Assembly: GCA_017591395.1 (NCBI GenBank)
Contig: WEDG01007434.1
Location: 1 to 64,000 of the forward strand
Direction: 5' to 3'
Length of the DNA: 64,000 nt
Source: Schistocephalus solidus
Taxonomy: Eukaryota; Platyhelminthes; Cestoda; Diphyllobothriidea; Diphyllobothriidae
Below the pieces are notes generated by a model. That model had not been told where the DNA came from. It saw only the letters and a list, made by a program, of their open reading frames with translations, and did no database searches. Positions 1 to 10,966 of the stretch are shown in pieces. The position numbers and the translations under genes are program-made. Positions within the stretch are counted from its first letter, which is position 1, and the number at the start of each line of letters is the position of its first letter.

Positions 1-1679
1 CGCTAGCCACCTGCGTCCTCTCCCGCCTCCGGTCTTCTTGACTCTGTCATGACACCGGGCTCAGATGAGGGAGGAGGAAAGAGTGCGGTAGCAGCAGCGC
101 AAGGCTACTATCACTTAAAACTAATTCACGCGCAAGTCACCGTCCCTGCACCACCTGGTGTGGAGCATACGGTGGACTTCGTCGAAATCGACGGTCGAAT
201 TGCCGTGGGTGTGTGTGTTTGTGTGTGGCATGTGATTCATATGATCCTCCTTTCTTCTTATTTTTTTCGAAAACCGCATTTGTCTTTTAACTGTATTAAA
301 CAAATGATTTGGCAAAGAACTTACCCATCAATTTTACTGTGAACGGCCAGTGAAATTCCCAGTTTATTTGGCATCATTTGGTTATTTGATAGGTCAACAA
401 AATAAGCGTGAGTTCTTGTGCCTTGCAGTACTGATAATTTCTTGCCACAGAGTCCACGAATTTCCGTATCTTCAGTACAGTAAAGTAGACTTGTCGGTAA
501 CTTAACATTACTGTTAATTTGCTGATAAATCTAAAACAAATGGGAAAATGCACAAATATTGTTGCTCTCTGGAGGATGAAAACTTGGAAATTTACGAATA
601 GGAATTAATTAGTTCGTCAATCGATAGTTCCAAATATATGTATAAAAAATGTAATAATCTTAAGTAAGAAATTCGCATTTTGCTTCCTACATTATAAAAC
701 GATGGACAGCGCAGTGGTTTGGGAAGCAGTTACGTGACAGCGACAAGAGACGATCATTTGAGATAAAGACTATACCACACGAACACTGGACATCGCTGCG
801 AATGTTTAAATTAACTGGATTTTATCTAGAATTTGTTCTCGTTAGATGTTATTTAATGTGTCGTTCACTTGAGAGTGACAAGAGGCGACCATCAGAGATA
901 AAGATATTAAGACAATAGATGAATGAACATCGCTTAGAATTTTGCATCAAGTGGATTTCCGCTAGCAGTAATTCTCATGGGATTAACTTTAACATTTCGT
1001 TCAATTTCCATGATCCTTCACTCCGAGATTTACCAAATTTGACCCATTCACTGAGTGTGTGCGTTCTGTATTGCGATGAAACTCATGACTACAAAAAAGC
1101 TTCTAAACTGTACTAGGATCTAGGCTGAATGCCATTGTGGACAAAGACACAGGAGACCTTAATGGTCATTTCCGCTTATTAGACATTATAAGCCTGTTTA
1201 TCCCAACACCAGGTATTGCAGCCAAGGGCTTTGAGCCATGTTTAATGTAAGTCCAGCACACAAACAATTAAGTATCGGATTCGTTGTTCGGTCGGTTGCT
1301 ATCGGGTACATATAAAATCTTACAGCGACGTTCGCAGGACGCGTTAAAGAACATAGTCCTCCCATTTTGTTTTTCATGCTCACTGTCGAGTCTCACCAAT
1401 GGCCGCACAACAGCTAGTGTAATGAACAGAATGCCATGGCTACATTAATGACCATGGGAGGCATGAATGGCCATTCCAGGCTTATTCGCCGTCATCAGCC
1501 AAACATACCCAACTGTATGTTTGCAACTCCTGAGTCTCAAACGCACATGTTGGTGATTAAAAATCCAACCCCCTGACTGTCAGAAAAGTCTCAAAACACA
1601 GCTGGAGGACTATGCCCCATAACGCCATCCGTAAAGTGCCCTCGACTATTGATTCTTTACCCGATTGTACCTGAAAGGA
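1..1679. other. No gene recognised; intergenic DNA
   Basis: I see no coding region here that I can support. A GT-rich microsatellite lies near 208-231. Around 1,455-1,500 there is a segment (GGCCATTCCAGGCTTATTCG) that resembles, in reverse orientation, the GGC-TAT(A)AGCC-GGCCATT tail block of the SINE copies at 12.9-13.3 kb, so it may be an old SINE tail. The first 200 bases are GC-richer than the rest and could be part of a dispersed repeat that is cut by the window edge. Confidence 0.4.
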
Positions 1680-1790
1680 CAGAGATGGTCAAGGTGTTGG
1701 GCGTCTTAGTTCGAGCCTCGGTGATTGTGAAACCGGCAATTGAGCATGGCTGGCTGATGGCGGCTAAGAAGCCATTATGGTTATTACAGT
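1680..1790 (+). repeat. Decayed tRNA-derived SINE
   Basis: A B-box-like AGTTCGAGCCTC lies at 1,708-1,719 with a weak A-box-like TGGTCAAGG about 25 bases before it. It is followed by a body ending in GATGGCGGCTAAGAAGCC, which matches the GACGGCTTATAGGCC block downstream of the SINE at 13.2 kb. Spacing and order (A box, B box, then the paired GGC/GCC tail) fit a pol III SINE. The A box is poor, so this copy is old and probably silent. Confidence 0.45.
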
Positions 1791-4687
1791 ACTCCTTGTA
1801 TTTATCAAAAATTTCCTTATGCCTTTATCTGTAGCCACTGCGCTATTCCTGGGAAACTCGTAGGCGATCAGTAATGCACAAGGGCCTGAGCATGTCCCTT
1901 CAAGCGATCAGTAAGCTTCCCGTGAACTTGTTAGCTGTTGGTTGACTGGCTGCATTGCTGAGCTCTAAACTGAAATGGTACATTTGGGTGCATAAAACAA
2001 GAAATTTAGAATCCGAAAAGCTCCGCTAAGGAATTTACAGAACTAGATTATCTCGAAGTTTCCTGATACAAAGAAATTGTCATATCAGGCATCACACACA
2101 GAATGGAGAGGGAACTAGTCATGCAAAAATTGTTTCGTGCGCGATAAACTAACATGAAATTTTGACTTAGTAGACGAGACAACAATGTTAGTCATCTCGG
2201 CATAGCACTTGAACATTTCTCTAAAAGAGCTGCACGTTGAAACCAAACGACGTCAGGAAAATAAATCGCTATTTTCCTGCGCGTGTTTTATCAAAAAAGA
2301 GATAAGCGAAAATGTGGGCTGCACTTCAAATTGTAGCCAGGCTCAACTGACGGTGTAATGTTCACCCACGCTTCTGTCTGTGATATTTTTCCTCAGCGAT
2401 AGCTAACCCGCTCCTGATACCGTCAGAATTGCTGCATTGTCATATTTGCGCCATGCACTTCACGGTGTGCATGTAAATGCAAATGGCGCGTCGGTTTCAA
2501 AAAATGTTTATCTGACAAAGCACGTGACTGCTCCTCTGGTAGCGCTTTGATTTCTATTTTCCAGTTGTTTCTTGGCAGTTGGTATCATTTAACTCCTAGC
2601 ATAGTACATATTTGGCACATCAAACCAGGAGTGAGAAGCACGCCGCATTCTCACGCCCTTATTCGTCATCAGAGCAACGAGCAGTTGGGTTATTTCAACT
2701 GGCGTTCAAGCTTATATAAGGGTGTGGATTGTTGTGGAAATTATTTTTAGGATAAGAACAGGCATATATGTCCTGCTATGAAAGTAAGATTGAGACCACC
2801 ACTTATCCCCCCTCCCACACATAATAACCTTTAATGCAAATTGAAATTCAACTAATAAAGATCAAAATTAGCGTCTTCCATTTTTCACTTACTATTTCCT
2901 ATGACAGAGCCATTTTCAATTGTTTGTTTCAAAGGAAACGGCGTAACATTTATTTCCATTCATATTTTCTAAGTCTCCGTTAAGATTATAAAATGTTTGA
3001 ATTAGGCCATAGGTGGGAATATGAATTTAACCTGTTGTAACCGTGTTCTTGTGCACTGACAAGTGAGCTTATTCAACTGAACTGCCTCACTCGATAAACG
3101 TCTAACTCTGGAAGTTCACTAACCAGAATTATAGACTATGGCTAAAGGAGTCACATAGGTGCCATCTGAGTCCTTTTTAATTAACATCTGCTTAACGTGT
3201 AAATAAGGAGCGAGGCTAATCTTCCGAAATAATTTTTGTGTTCTTGGCCTGTAAACCACGAATCACAGGTTATACTTATAGCGAAATAGCTGGTTCATAA
3301 ACATTTGCCCGTCGTAAATGAGGTCATCTTTTTGTGCCCTATGAATCGTGCGTATAGCAAGGATGAATAGCGCGTGCAATATTTTGCAGTAAGACAGACT
3401 TTGACGGAGTTGATTGTTGCAGGGCTAATAACCTTGTTTACGCATTCCACACGCGACCTCAGCTCCTGTACATATACTAGAATAAACTGACGTTCTTCGG
3501 AAATATTATCCACAAGGATGATGGACGCTGAGTGGCCACTTTCGGCTTATTGGCCGTCACCAGGCAGCCACCAATCGTTAGCCTATCCACCAATATATAC
3601 ATACATATGGGAACTTGGAGAGGCCACTTGGATAACATATCCATTAGAAGGCTTAGGGGTGCACACTCACTCTGAACACGGATTAGGCTGCGATAGCATA
3701 TTAAGTACTCTACTACATGGTAACTTACCGAATTTAGAGTTGGTTTTTAGAAACCGTTATTTGAGATACATGGAATGCGACCAAAATTTGTGTATGCACG
3801 TTTGAGACTCAGCTCATTTTCAATGGTTTTCTACGCCACCTGATGATTCGCGTGCCTAGCACGCCTATAAGTAACAAAATGACGTTTAATCGCATAAAAC
3901 CGAATACAAATGACAGTCAACAAACTTTCAGATGTTTAGGGACAAGTAATTCAAATAAGGCACTAGTTGCCTCTGTTGTCGGCACACACGAGAAGCTGCT
4001 ATTGGCTATGCAATGCCCATATGACATATATTTTTGTATTCAGGCTAACTAATTTCGCCATAAAGTCGATAGTCCACCTAAACGTGAACTAAATAGGAAG
4101 TAAATTTTCACAGAAGTTATTTTCGATGGAGAGTGTAAAATTTATTAAGACATGACGCCTTCTAGTTCTTTTAAAGATTGAGCTGTTTTTATACCCAATC
4201 TGCTAATCACTTAATTCAGTTAATTCACATCAACCTTTGGGAAATTCAGGCTACTCCATTAACTTGTTACTTGTTCCGGGGTCCCCATGAAGTCATTGAT
4301 TAATCCAAATTAATGCCCATCCTGCTAATCAATTTTTCACAGCCGATTCAGGGCAACATTTGAAAAATTCAGGTTACTCAACTAACATTTTACTTGTTGC
4401 GGTGTTTCAATGAAGTCATTTTCAGGTGTGCTAGTGTCAAAATCGCGCATATTGTTGGAATGAATACTCTTCCGATTAAACAAACATTCGGTACCTTTTC
4501 CAGTGCTTCATGGGAAATTTGCGTTGTCAGGTCAACAAAATTGTACCCGTTCAGAAGAGTGATCTGTTTTCGTTCGAAGAGGTACCAGAGGAGGCGATCT
4601 TCGACTGAAACACCGAAAAAACGCTCCGATCAATAAAGTTTGTCACCATTATTAGTTTTGGTTTAGCTGACCGATTTTCCACAAAAC
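1791..4687. other. No gene recognised; SINE-tail traces
   Basis: No exon or ORF with recognisable protein similarity was found. At 3,518-3,570 a TGGCCACTTTCGGCTTATTG block, read on the minus strand, matches the tail block of the SINEs (GACGGCCAATAAGCC then GGCCA). If the LARGE-like gene on the minus strand continues beyond 5,187, part of this stretch could be its intron or 3' flank, but I saw no further exon. Confidence 0.35.
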
Positions 4688-4921
4688 CTTTTGACTGACT
4701 TTAAATCCCCAGAAGTTCGACAGCTTATGTTACACCAGAAGGTTTTTGAAATTGAAGCAGAACTCAATTGTCGTAGATAAAAGCCGAGGCAGAATGGGCA
4801 ACATGAATAGGAGGTTTAAGCCAAACCAACGTCAAGGAAACACGTCTAGACACGACTGGGAGTTCTCTTCAGAGGTCCGGGTTTAAAGCAACTCTCACCT
4901 AGTAGGTGAGTATCGTAGTGG
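4688..4921. repeat. 234-bp dispersed repeat R2, copy 1
   Basis: This segment runs from CTTTTGACTGACTTTAAATC to GTGAGTATCGTAGTGG and is nearly identical to 6,352-6,586 in the same orientation. The flanks of the two copies differ completely, so the unit has sharp ends. It contains CCTAGTAGG, a small palindrome near its right end. Its nature is unknown: a SINE-like unit or a solo terminal repeat are both possible. No coding capacity is visible. Confidence 0.75.
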
Positions 4922-5186
4922 CTGTGACGTTAAGCTAATGACATGCCTCCTGCTTCCGTAAACCTGACTTGTAAACATTCACCTCCATCGCTTACATTTG
5001 TACTGAATTCGAATAATATATGGAGATACGTCGTATAAATATGCTCGCCAGTAAAAATATGAGGTCATGGACACTGAGTAAATATTAATGCATAAACTAT
5101 TCAATTTCAGTGTTATTGGCTATGTTCTGCTACATTAGACAAAATAAAAGAAAGCATTCTCATTGCAGTTCATCGAAATTCTGCTA

Positions 5187-5438
5187 TCACCAACCAACAT
5201 TTTCCGTTTCTGGCACGTCAGCAATCATCAGTCGTTCGTCATCGTTGTATTCTAATTTGTCTTCACGGTTCATGTGCAGGAGTTTAGCATTTGGTTGTTC
5301 GTCCGATCTTTTGCCATTTGCGCTGCGTGAATGGGAACAGACGGACAGGTCTGCGGCATCGTTTAACTGTACATTCCACACACAGGGCAGGGGGTAGAAG
5401 AGCTCCTTGTGCATCCAGATTAGAACATTAAAAATATC
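5187..5438 (-). CDS. LARGE-like glycosyltransferase, downstream exon (exon E)
   Basis: A strong acceptor (GTTTTTTTCCAG) precedes an in-phase exon that begins DIFNVLIWMHKE and continues to LPCVWNVQLND. In LARGE-type glycosyltransferases the GT8 domain has a (D)QDIFN block followed by LPCVWNVQL, so the match is specific. After that comes AKLLHMNREDKLEYND, corresponding to the VIHWN..KKL block, with a small lysine/serine-rich insertion between. The frame runs to a TGA at 5,187-5,189; no strong donor is seen before it, so either the protein ends here (a GT8-only form lacking the second, GT49 domain of vertebrate LARGE) or a weak donor is used upstream of the stop. The enzyme would be a Golgi type II protein that extends xylose/glucuronate glycans; that function is inferred from family only. 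Confidence 0.75.
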   Translation of the reverse strand, partial: DIFNVLIWMHKELFYPLPCVWNVQLNDAADLSVCSHSRSANGKRSDEQPNAKLLHMNREDKLEYNDDERLMIADVPETENVGW

Positions 5439-6205
5439 CTGGAAAAAAACACCATGTCCACCGTGTTAAGATCACTCTTTAAGCTACTTTAATTTGCACA
5501 TAACTCAGAGAGCGAAGCTTCTGTTACAGCTTTATTAACGGATTACGGAGGAACGCGAGGATTCACCGCAGAGGCATTGGTAAACCTAACTTAGTTTTGC
5601 TTATAAAAGTTCTGCAAGATCGGAGGAGGGTCTGTATCAGCCACCTCCCATCTCCCTTCCTTGCTGTTCGTCTTCTTAGCCGACGGCCGTGAAAACCGTG
5701 CTTATCTACAGACGCCCGCTAACGCATTGTTACCACTCAGGCTTGACCTGAGCTGAGTTATTGCTGCGCTGACACCATTAACGTTGCTCGGCGTAGTTTG
5801 TCCTCCTTGATCCCTTGTACTTATGCCCCTTAACTTAACCGTTCATGTGTCCTACATTTACATTTTCCTCCCCTCAAGTTGGCACGAGCATAGGACAAGC
5901 GTGTAACCAGCACACCGCCATTCACGCGCTAGCAAACGGAAGCTTTACTCTACTCCACAAGAAAACAGACATCTCATGGACACCTGCCCTGTGTACCGAA
6001 TAAAATGCTCCTCATACCCCTTTGACTTCTCCTTTAGACAGAACGAACTTAGTGTGTAATTATAGTCAATCACACATCCTTAACCACATCACGTACTTGC
6101 CGTTATGTCCCCCTACATTGCCTGTACTTCTATGCACTCGTGTTGCAATCAGATATTATTTCCAACCCTGGTGAGAGCGAAATATGTACGTGGACAAGCC
6201 TGTGA

Positions 6206-6355
6206 CCTCCTCTGCCATTAAATGTATCGCTTAAACATCCTGCCGTTAAATTTGAGGGCACTCTCAGCTTATCTTTTCTTGTGCTGCTGGCGTCTGGAAA
6301 AGGGTATTGAACCATTTACTCACGGCAACCATCATATCACCTATTACATTACTTT
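6206..6355. repeat. 150-bp direct repeat R1, left copy
   Basis: From CCTCCTCTGCCATTAAATG to CACCTATTACATTACT this matches 7,047-7,195 with only a few differences, in the same orientation. The two copies flank repeat R2 and a Gypsy pol remnant. It overlaps the left end of R2 by a few bases (ACTTTTG). Confidence 0.8.
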
Positions 6356-6586
6356 TGACTGACTTTAAATCCCCAGAAGTTCGACAGCTTATGTTACACC
6401 AGAAGGTTTTTGAAATTGAAGCAGAACTCAATTTTCGTAGATAAAAGCCGAGGCAGAATGGGCAACATGAATAGTATGTTTTAAGCCAAATCAACGTCAA
6501 GGAAACACGTTTAGACACGACTGGGAGTTCTCTTCAGAGGTCCGGGTTTAAAGCAACTCTCACCTAGTAGGTGAGTATCGTAGTGG
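6352..6586. repeat. 235-bp dispersed repeat R2, copy 2
   Basis: Near-identical to 4,688-4,921. Here it lies directly between repeat R1 and the 3' end of a minus-strand Gypsy pol fragment. It starts about 15 bases beyond the predicted start of that element's 3' LTR, so it could be part of the LTR, but copy 1 has no such neighbour. Confidence 0.75.
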
Positions 6587-6596
6587 TTAGAACTTT

Positions 6597-7046
6597 CTAC
6601 ATTGCTCCCTCCTATAAAAGGACTCTGCTGTCCTCAGCAGCATCAACTAGTTCGGAAGCCGATCCGCCTTCAGTAGGTACCTCTACAAGTTTTTCAACTT
6701 GTTGTTCATTGTTGAAGACCTCGGGCAGTGCGTCGCCCCCTTCCGGAGGAACCTCTAGGTAGTGTTCAACTATTTGAGTATCATCCTGCTGAGACGGGCT
6801 AGCATGCATCTCCAAATGATCGGCATTCACCCCTTCATGATATCCTGGCTTAAGGCGGTTGAAATGAGCGGAGAACTCCTCAGAATACGGCCTATCTTGG
6901 TGGCGGATGAGGCAAGTGGTGTCTGACAGAACACGAGTAACAACATAAGGACCAACCCATGCTGGATTAAATTTCGGTGACACCCCAGCAGACACTGCAA
7001 AATTTCGCATCCATACGATATCCCCGGCCTGGTATGGGGTACCAGG
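6597..7046 (-). pseudogene. Gypsy pol remnant: integrase C-terminus and tail
   Basis: Read on the minus strand, this encodes the end of a Gypsy-type integrase. The block YQAGDIVWMRN is followed by NPAWVGPYVVTRVLSDTTC and EEFSAHFNRLKPG, the typical C-terminal chromo/SH3-like end of Gypsy pol. It continues through an acidic tail with two PPEGG/PTEGG repeats to EGAM and a stop. The Gypsy element at 53-59 kb ends the same way (EGAM then stop), with the stop codon inside the first bases of the LTR (here ATGTAG). The reading frame is open over its whole length but the element is cut off at 7,047, where repeat R1 begins. It lies inside the LARGE-like gene's intron. Confidence 0.8.
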
Positions 7047-7195
7047 CCTCCTCTGCCATTAAATGTATCGCTTAAACATCCTGCCGTAAAATTTGAGGGC
7101 ACTCTCAGGTTATCTTTTCTTGTGCTGCTGGCGTCTGGAAAAGGGTATTGAACCATTTACTCACGGCAACCTTCATATCACCTATTACATTACTT
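7047..7195. repeat. 150-bp direct repeat R1, right copy
   Basis: Second copy of the 6,206-6,355 segment. Its left edge is the exact point where the Gypsy pol similarity stops, so the junction is a clean breakpoint rather than gradual decay. Confidence 0.8.
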
Positions 7196-9103
7196 ACCAA
7201 TGTAAATTGCGATACGTATATCACCTAGTCGCACAACTGCTCATTCCTGAAGGAAACGGCTTTGGCGATAATATTCCTTACCTGCTCCGCGACGCCCAAA
7301 GTCAGAGAGATCCTTTGCAATGCATCTAGCGCATTCTGCCAGAGGTCTGTCCAGCCAAGCTGGCGCAAACGATCCAAATGAAGTAGGACAACACCGACAT
7401 TACAGCCCCCCTTCTAAAATGAGGGTTTGAAAGCAACCAAAGTTTATGATACAAAATATCTCTACATTGAGGAAGCATTCAGCAATCGCAAGATTTCCCT
7501 TAATCACCGCTACTCCCAAGGAAGTTTGGTCACGGAAAGCTAATATGTGTACTTTTGGTACTTTTGATCAGGTTAAAACACGCCTACTTACTAGGCAAAG
7601 TGAGATGAGGTATAATTCACATCTACATTTTTCACATTTGATGAGCTATCCACTTTTGATACTTTTTAGTAGGTGAAATGTAGAACATACTTATCAAACA
7701 ATCACTCAACTTTCCCGGGTTGGTGATTCTAGCAAATTTTCACTTCTTTCTGAATATCATTTTACGTCCTCTTAGGATTTAAACCTGGACTTTATTTAGA
7801 TAAGCCGACAGTTCCTTCAGGAGACATTTCATTCAAACAATTAAGGCGGAAGTTTGTGATGACCAGCTGATGATAGCAGATGAATCGTGCTTACCAGTAC
7901 TTGTATGCCAATCCTTCTTAAAGTGAAAGTTAAATATTTACAGTGACCGAGTTCAGGAATTAAAAAAACCACTGCTTTGGAAAAGGCATTAACAAATTTA
8001 AAAACCCCAAAGCAACGCTCCAAGACTTTCGAAGTCATGCGCAATTCGATTTCGTTTTGAAATAAAACTCTCTAACTTATAAGGCGAACTGCTAAGGACT
8101 TTGAACTGCGTTACTGAATGCCAGAATGACTATTTACTTGCGTTTCAAATGGGTTAGGTAACAGAGTCGAAGGCGACTTCAACATGAATAGTTTTAATTT
8201 AATTAGAGCAGCTAACGCTTGAAACATTAAATTATTCGGACTTACCAGGACTATTTTGCGTTCAGCGTGAAATCTTATCGTATAGCGAAACTTTCGTCCT
8301 TCGCCATTGAGATAGACTACGCAGAAGAAATAATGAAATCAGCAAAATATTTGTCAGTAATACAAGCATAAATGTCCGAGGAAGCGGTCTATGACCTTCG
8401 CCACAAACCCAATGCCAAAAAGTATGCGACATGATTACGATATATGAAGGGTGGAGCTATTGAGCTCATGTTAAGGAATATAATCCCTCGATAGGAAGTC
8501 AAGAAACAATTTTAAACGAAGGCGAGTGCCTGAGATGGCTTCTGCAGTTGTTCTGGGTTTCGCGGAAATGTGTCGTCGATCCTATAATGCTTTCAAGCGT
8601 TCTGTCTCATTGCAGCGCATAATGTTCGAGTTATATGCAGCAGGCGTGACAACTAATATGTGAGAGTAACCATTTTAGACATCCAAAAGGTTGTGGATTT
8701 TAATTCTGCCGCTAGCTGGTTCATAAAGATGTTCCTTTTGCACGCAGAATATTTTTAGTACATCCTTTACCCGGTCAAAAGGTTAAATTCCGGCAAATGC
8801 CTATACTTATATCTATTTAAGACTAAGTTTGCGCATCATTGCGTTGGTTTATGAGCGATTAGTAATTTAGACTCCCGAGCTTTACCAAGGGGGACTTGGC
8901 ACACTTGAAAATAAGTTTTCTTCAAGTAAGGCAGATGAATCACAGTAAAAACAAGCCGCTTATTTTAAGAGGACTAGGCGTTTTGGGGATTTCAGCAAAG
9001 CACATTTGATGATTGGTGGGGTTTCACGCCAGCAACTGCAGTACTAAGGCGAAACTGCCATGAAAATAATTTGCGTGCCAGCATATGCATGCAGCTTGCT
9101 CAC

Positions 9104-9187
9104 CTGCTTTTCATTAGCTTCATCTGTAAAGTCCCACAGTTCAGAGATATCGTCCAAGAATATAACATCAGTGTCTAAGGATATAAC
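9104..9187 (-). CDS. LARGE-like glycosyltransferase, DxD exon (exon D)
   Basis: An 84-base exon, 28 codons, phase 0 at both ends. The acceptor is ACGTTTTCAG and the donor is AAGCAG followed by gtgagc. It encodes LDTDVIFLDDISELW, the nucleotide-sugar and metal-binding DxD block of GT8 glycosyltransferases, and in this form typical of LARGE (LDTD..F..DI.ELW). Both aspartates of DTD are present, so the donor-binding core looks intact. The exon follows exon C in frame. The next conserved block expected (ENQSDWY) is not found before exon E. Confidence 0.85.
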
Positions 9188-10098
9188 CTGAAAACGTAAA
9201 TGTCTGTCATAAACATTTAATTTGACAGATTTGTTTGGATTTTTTAATTGCTCCTGCTCTTTTCGGCTGCCCGATTCGTACTTTACGTTTGCTTTTTGGT
9301 TTCGATGCCCGCGTGAATGCACCTTAGTAGAATACGCTTGGCATTGTAGTGAGTAGGAGCGACCCGATTTTGCCTACCTCATTTCGGCGAAACTTCATAG
9401 ACTGAGCAGTCTATCGTGGTGGCGTTGGTATTCGAATAGCATTACGAACTGATTTAAATACTGATTATTTTTTCGGTGGCAAGCAGTACGTTCATTTATA
9501 TCATTTCGTACGTTTGTGTGAATTTTTATCCTCACTTGTTTCCAAATAGCTCGTGAACACAGCGAGAAATCATCGAAAATATTAGGCCGGATAGGTACAC
9601 ATTAGCCATTGTCTAAGGGTGATGGCTACATTACGGTTAGTTCATTTATGAAATTTCGTACGTTTGTCACTTTGTACCCTCACTTGTCTTCAAATGGCTT
9701 GCGAAAACACCAAAAAATCCTCGAAAATATGAGGTCAGGCAGGTAAACGTTCACCATTGTCTTGGCGTGATCGCTCAACAATAATTAGCATGTCATGCAT
9801 ACTAGTCAATTCGTTTCACTGGGTGCCCAAGTTGCGTTCTTGCCATTCCGTAGTTTTTACCCTATACAATTCAAAGAAACTGGTCTATTTCAGTAGTTCT
9901 GATTGATTTTTAAAAAAAACACCCCGGTTAATGTGAAACGACATTAAGAAAATAGAACATAAAACCCTGAGAGGTCTTCTAGGATGGCCATGTTCAAACG
10001 GTTGTACTTGTATTTCTGCAAGTGTTCATTACAACCTTAATTTTTACAATAAATGTATTCGATTGAGGTTGTGAGCATTTTAAAACGTATACACCCAC
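9188..10098 (-). other. Intron between exons D and C
   Basis: A 911-base intron with gtgggt at its 5' end and TTTTCAG at its 3' end, read on the minus strand. A pair of imperfect repeats lies inside it: the segment TACGTTTGTGTGAATTTTTA near 9,507 and a related one near 9,660, each followed by TGTTTCC/TGTCTTC and a CGAAAATAT motif. No gene is visible. Confidence 0.6.
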
Positions 10099-10194
10099 CT
10101 TCGTTATATTTTTGCCCAAGATTTCTGGGATATAGAGCCGCAAGGTGGAAACAGATGTTGCATAATGCGAGCTCTTCATCCACGCGGTTTTTTT
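10099..10194 (-). CDS. LARGE-like glycosyltransferase, exon C
   Basis: A 96-base exon (32 codons, phase 0 at both ends). The acceptor is TTTTCCACACAG and the donor is ACGAAG followed by gtgggt. It encodes WMKSSHYATSVSTLRL and YIPEILGKNITK, which align with the WIPNKHYSGIYGLMKL block of LARGE just before the DxD exon. The usual HYSGIYG is HYATSVS here, a notable change in a normally conserved loop, so this is a divergent or paralogous member. Joined with exon D it gives NITK then VISLDTD in frame. Confidence 0.8.
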
Positions 10195-10966
10195 CTGTGT
10201 GGAAAAATTACTTAAATTGATAAAATTGTATTAACTCACAATGTTGTCAACCTCACAATTAATCTGTGCCTTAAGTGTTTATAGTGGTCCTATTTTGGTC
10301 TTGGGTAAAAGGTAACCGTGAAGCTGCAAAGATTAAAACTACATTGTGTCATTCTTTGTGTGCAAAAGTGGATCTTTTCGATTGCGATGTTTTCCATGAT
10401 GGCACAACTAAAACGACATTTTTGATGGTTAGTGCTTAACTGTGTGAATTATACATACATATTCCCCTCCACAAACCCAAAATAAATGTGAAAAATTTTG
10501 GCAAAGCAAAAATCAGATGGGACTACATAATATGGTGCTGACATCACATTTTATAAAAAATGTTTTGCTTTAAGGTAAAAGTTATTTGAGGTACTTGGAT
10601 CGCCGAATGCAGATTACCAAGCCCATTGGTATCGAAAAACGTGCATATTTTTTACGTTTAAATATCAGTTTGCAAACCCTGTTGCAACGTGTTCTCTTAC
10701 ATTGGGTTTGCTAGTGACAGGAAGGTGCATAGATGCAAAATGTTTCAGTAGCATTACATAGATAATTGCTTCTTTAACTGCATCACGTTTAATCGCTACA
10801 TTTGTATATTATCCTGATTAATAAACAGTATAATATTCATCTTATTTCAAAGCAATTTTCGTATGTTCTACAGTTGACTGTAATACGAAATAGGTAGCCT
10901 GAGGAATTTATAGAGTTTGAAACCTAAGTGGGCGTTACTGTGAATTAAATTAACCAAGGAACATAC
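10195..10966 (-). other. Intron between exons C and B
   Basis: A 772-base intron, gtatgt at its 5' end and CACACAG at its 3' end (minus strand). AT-rich; no other feature seen. Confidence 0.6.

Larger units (their letters stand above)
5439..9103 (-). other. Long intron of the LARGE-like gene
   Basis: This 3.7 kb stretch separates exon D and exon E. It holds a repeat cluster (6,206-7,195). I looked for the roughly 75 residues that LARGE proteins have between these two blocks (the ENQSDWYLGNLW and GFNTGV region) on the minus strand and did not find them. Two small open segments with donor-like ends near 7,950 and 8,280 do not match the family and have the wrong phase. Confidence 0.5.

Noticed and set aside
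3295..3513. Minus-strand open frame (QFILVYVQELRSRVECVNK) as a further LARGE exon
   Set aside because: No match to the GT49 domain or linker of LARGE and only a weak donor; composition is not distinctive.
7890..7995. Another exon-like segment on the minus strand with a gtaagc donor
   Set aside because: No similarity to the family, wrong start phase, weak acceptor.
8240..8320. Possible extra exon of the LARGE-like gene on the minus strand (open segment with TTCTGCGTAG acceptor and gtaagt donor)
   Set aside because: The peptide (YLNGEGRKFRYTIRFHAER) does not match the missing LARGE block and the phase does not fit the phase-0 end of exon D.
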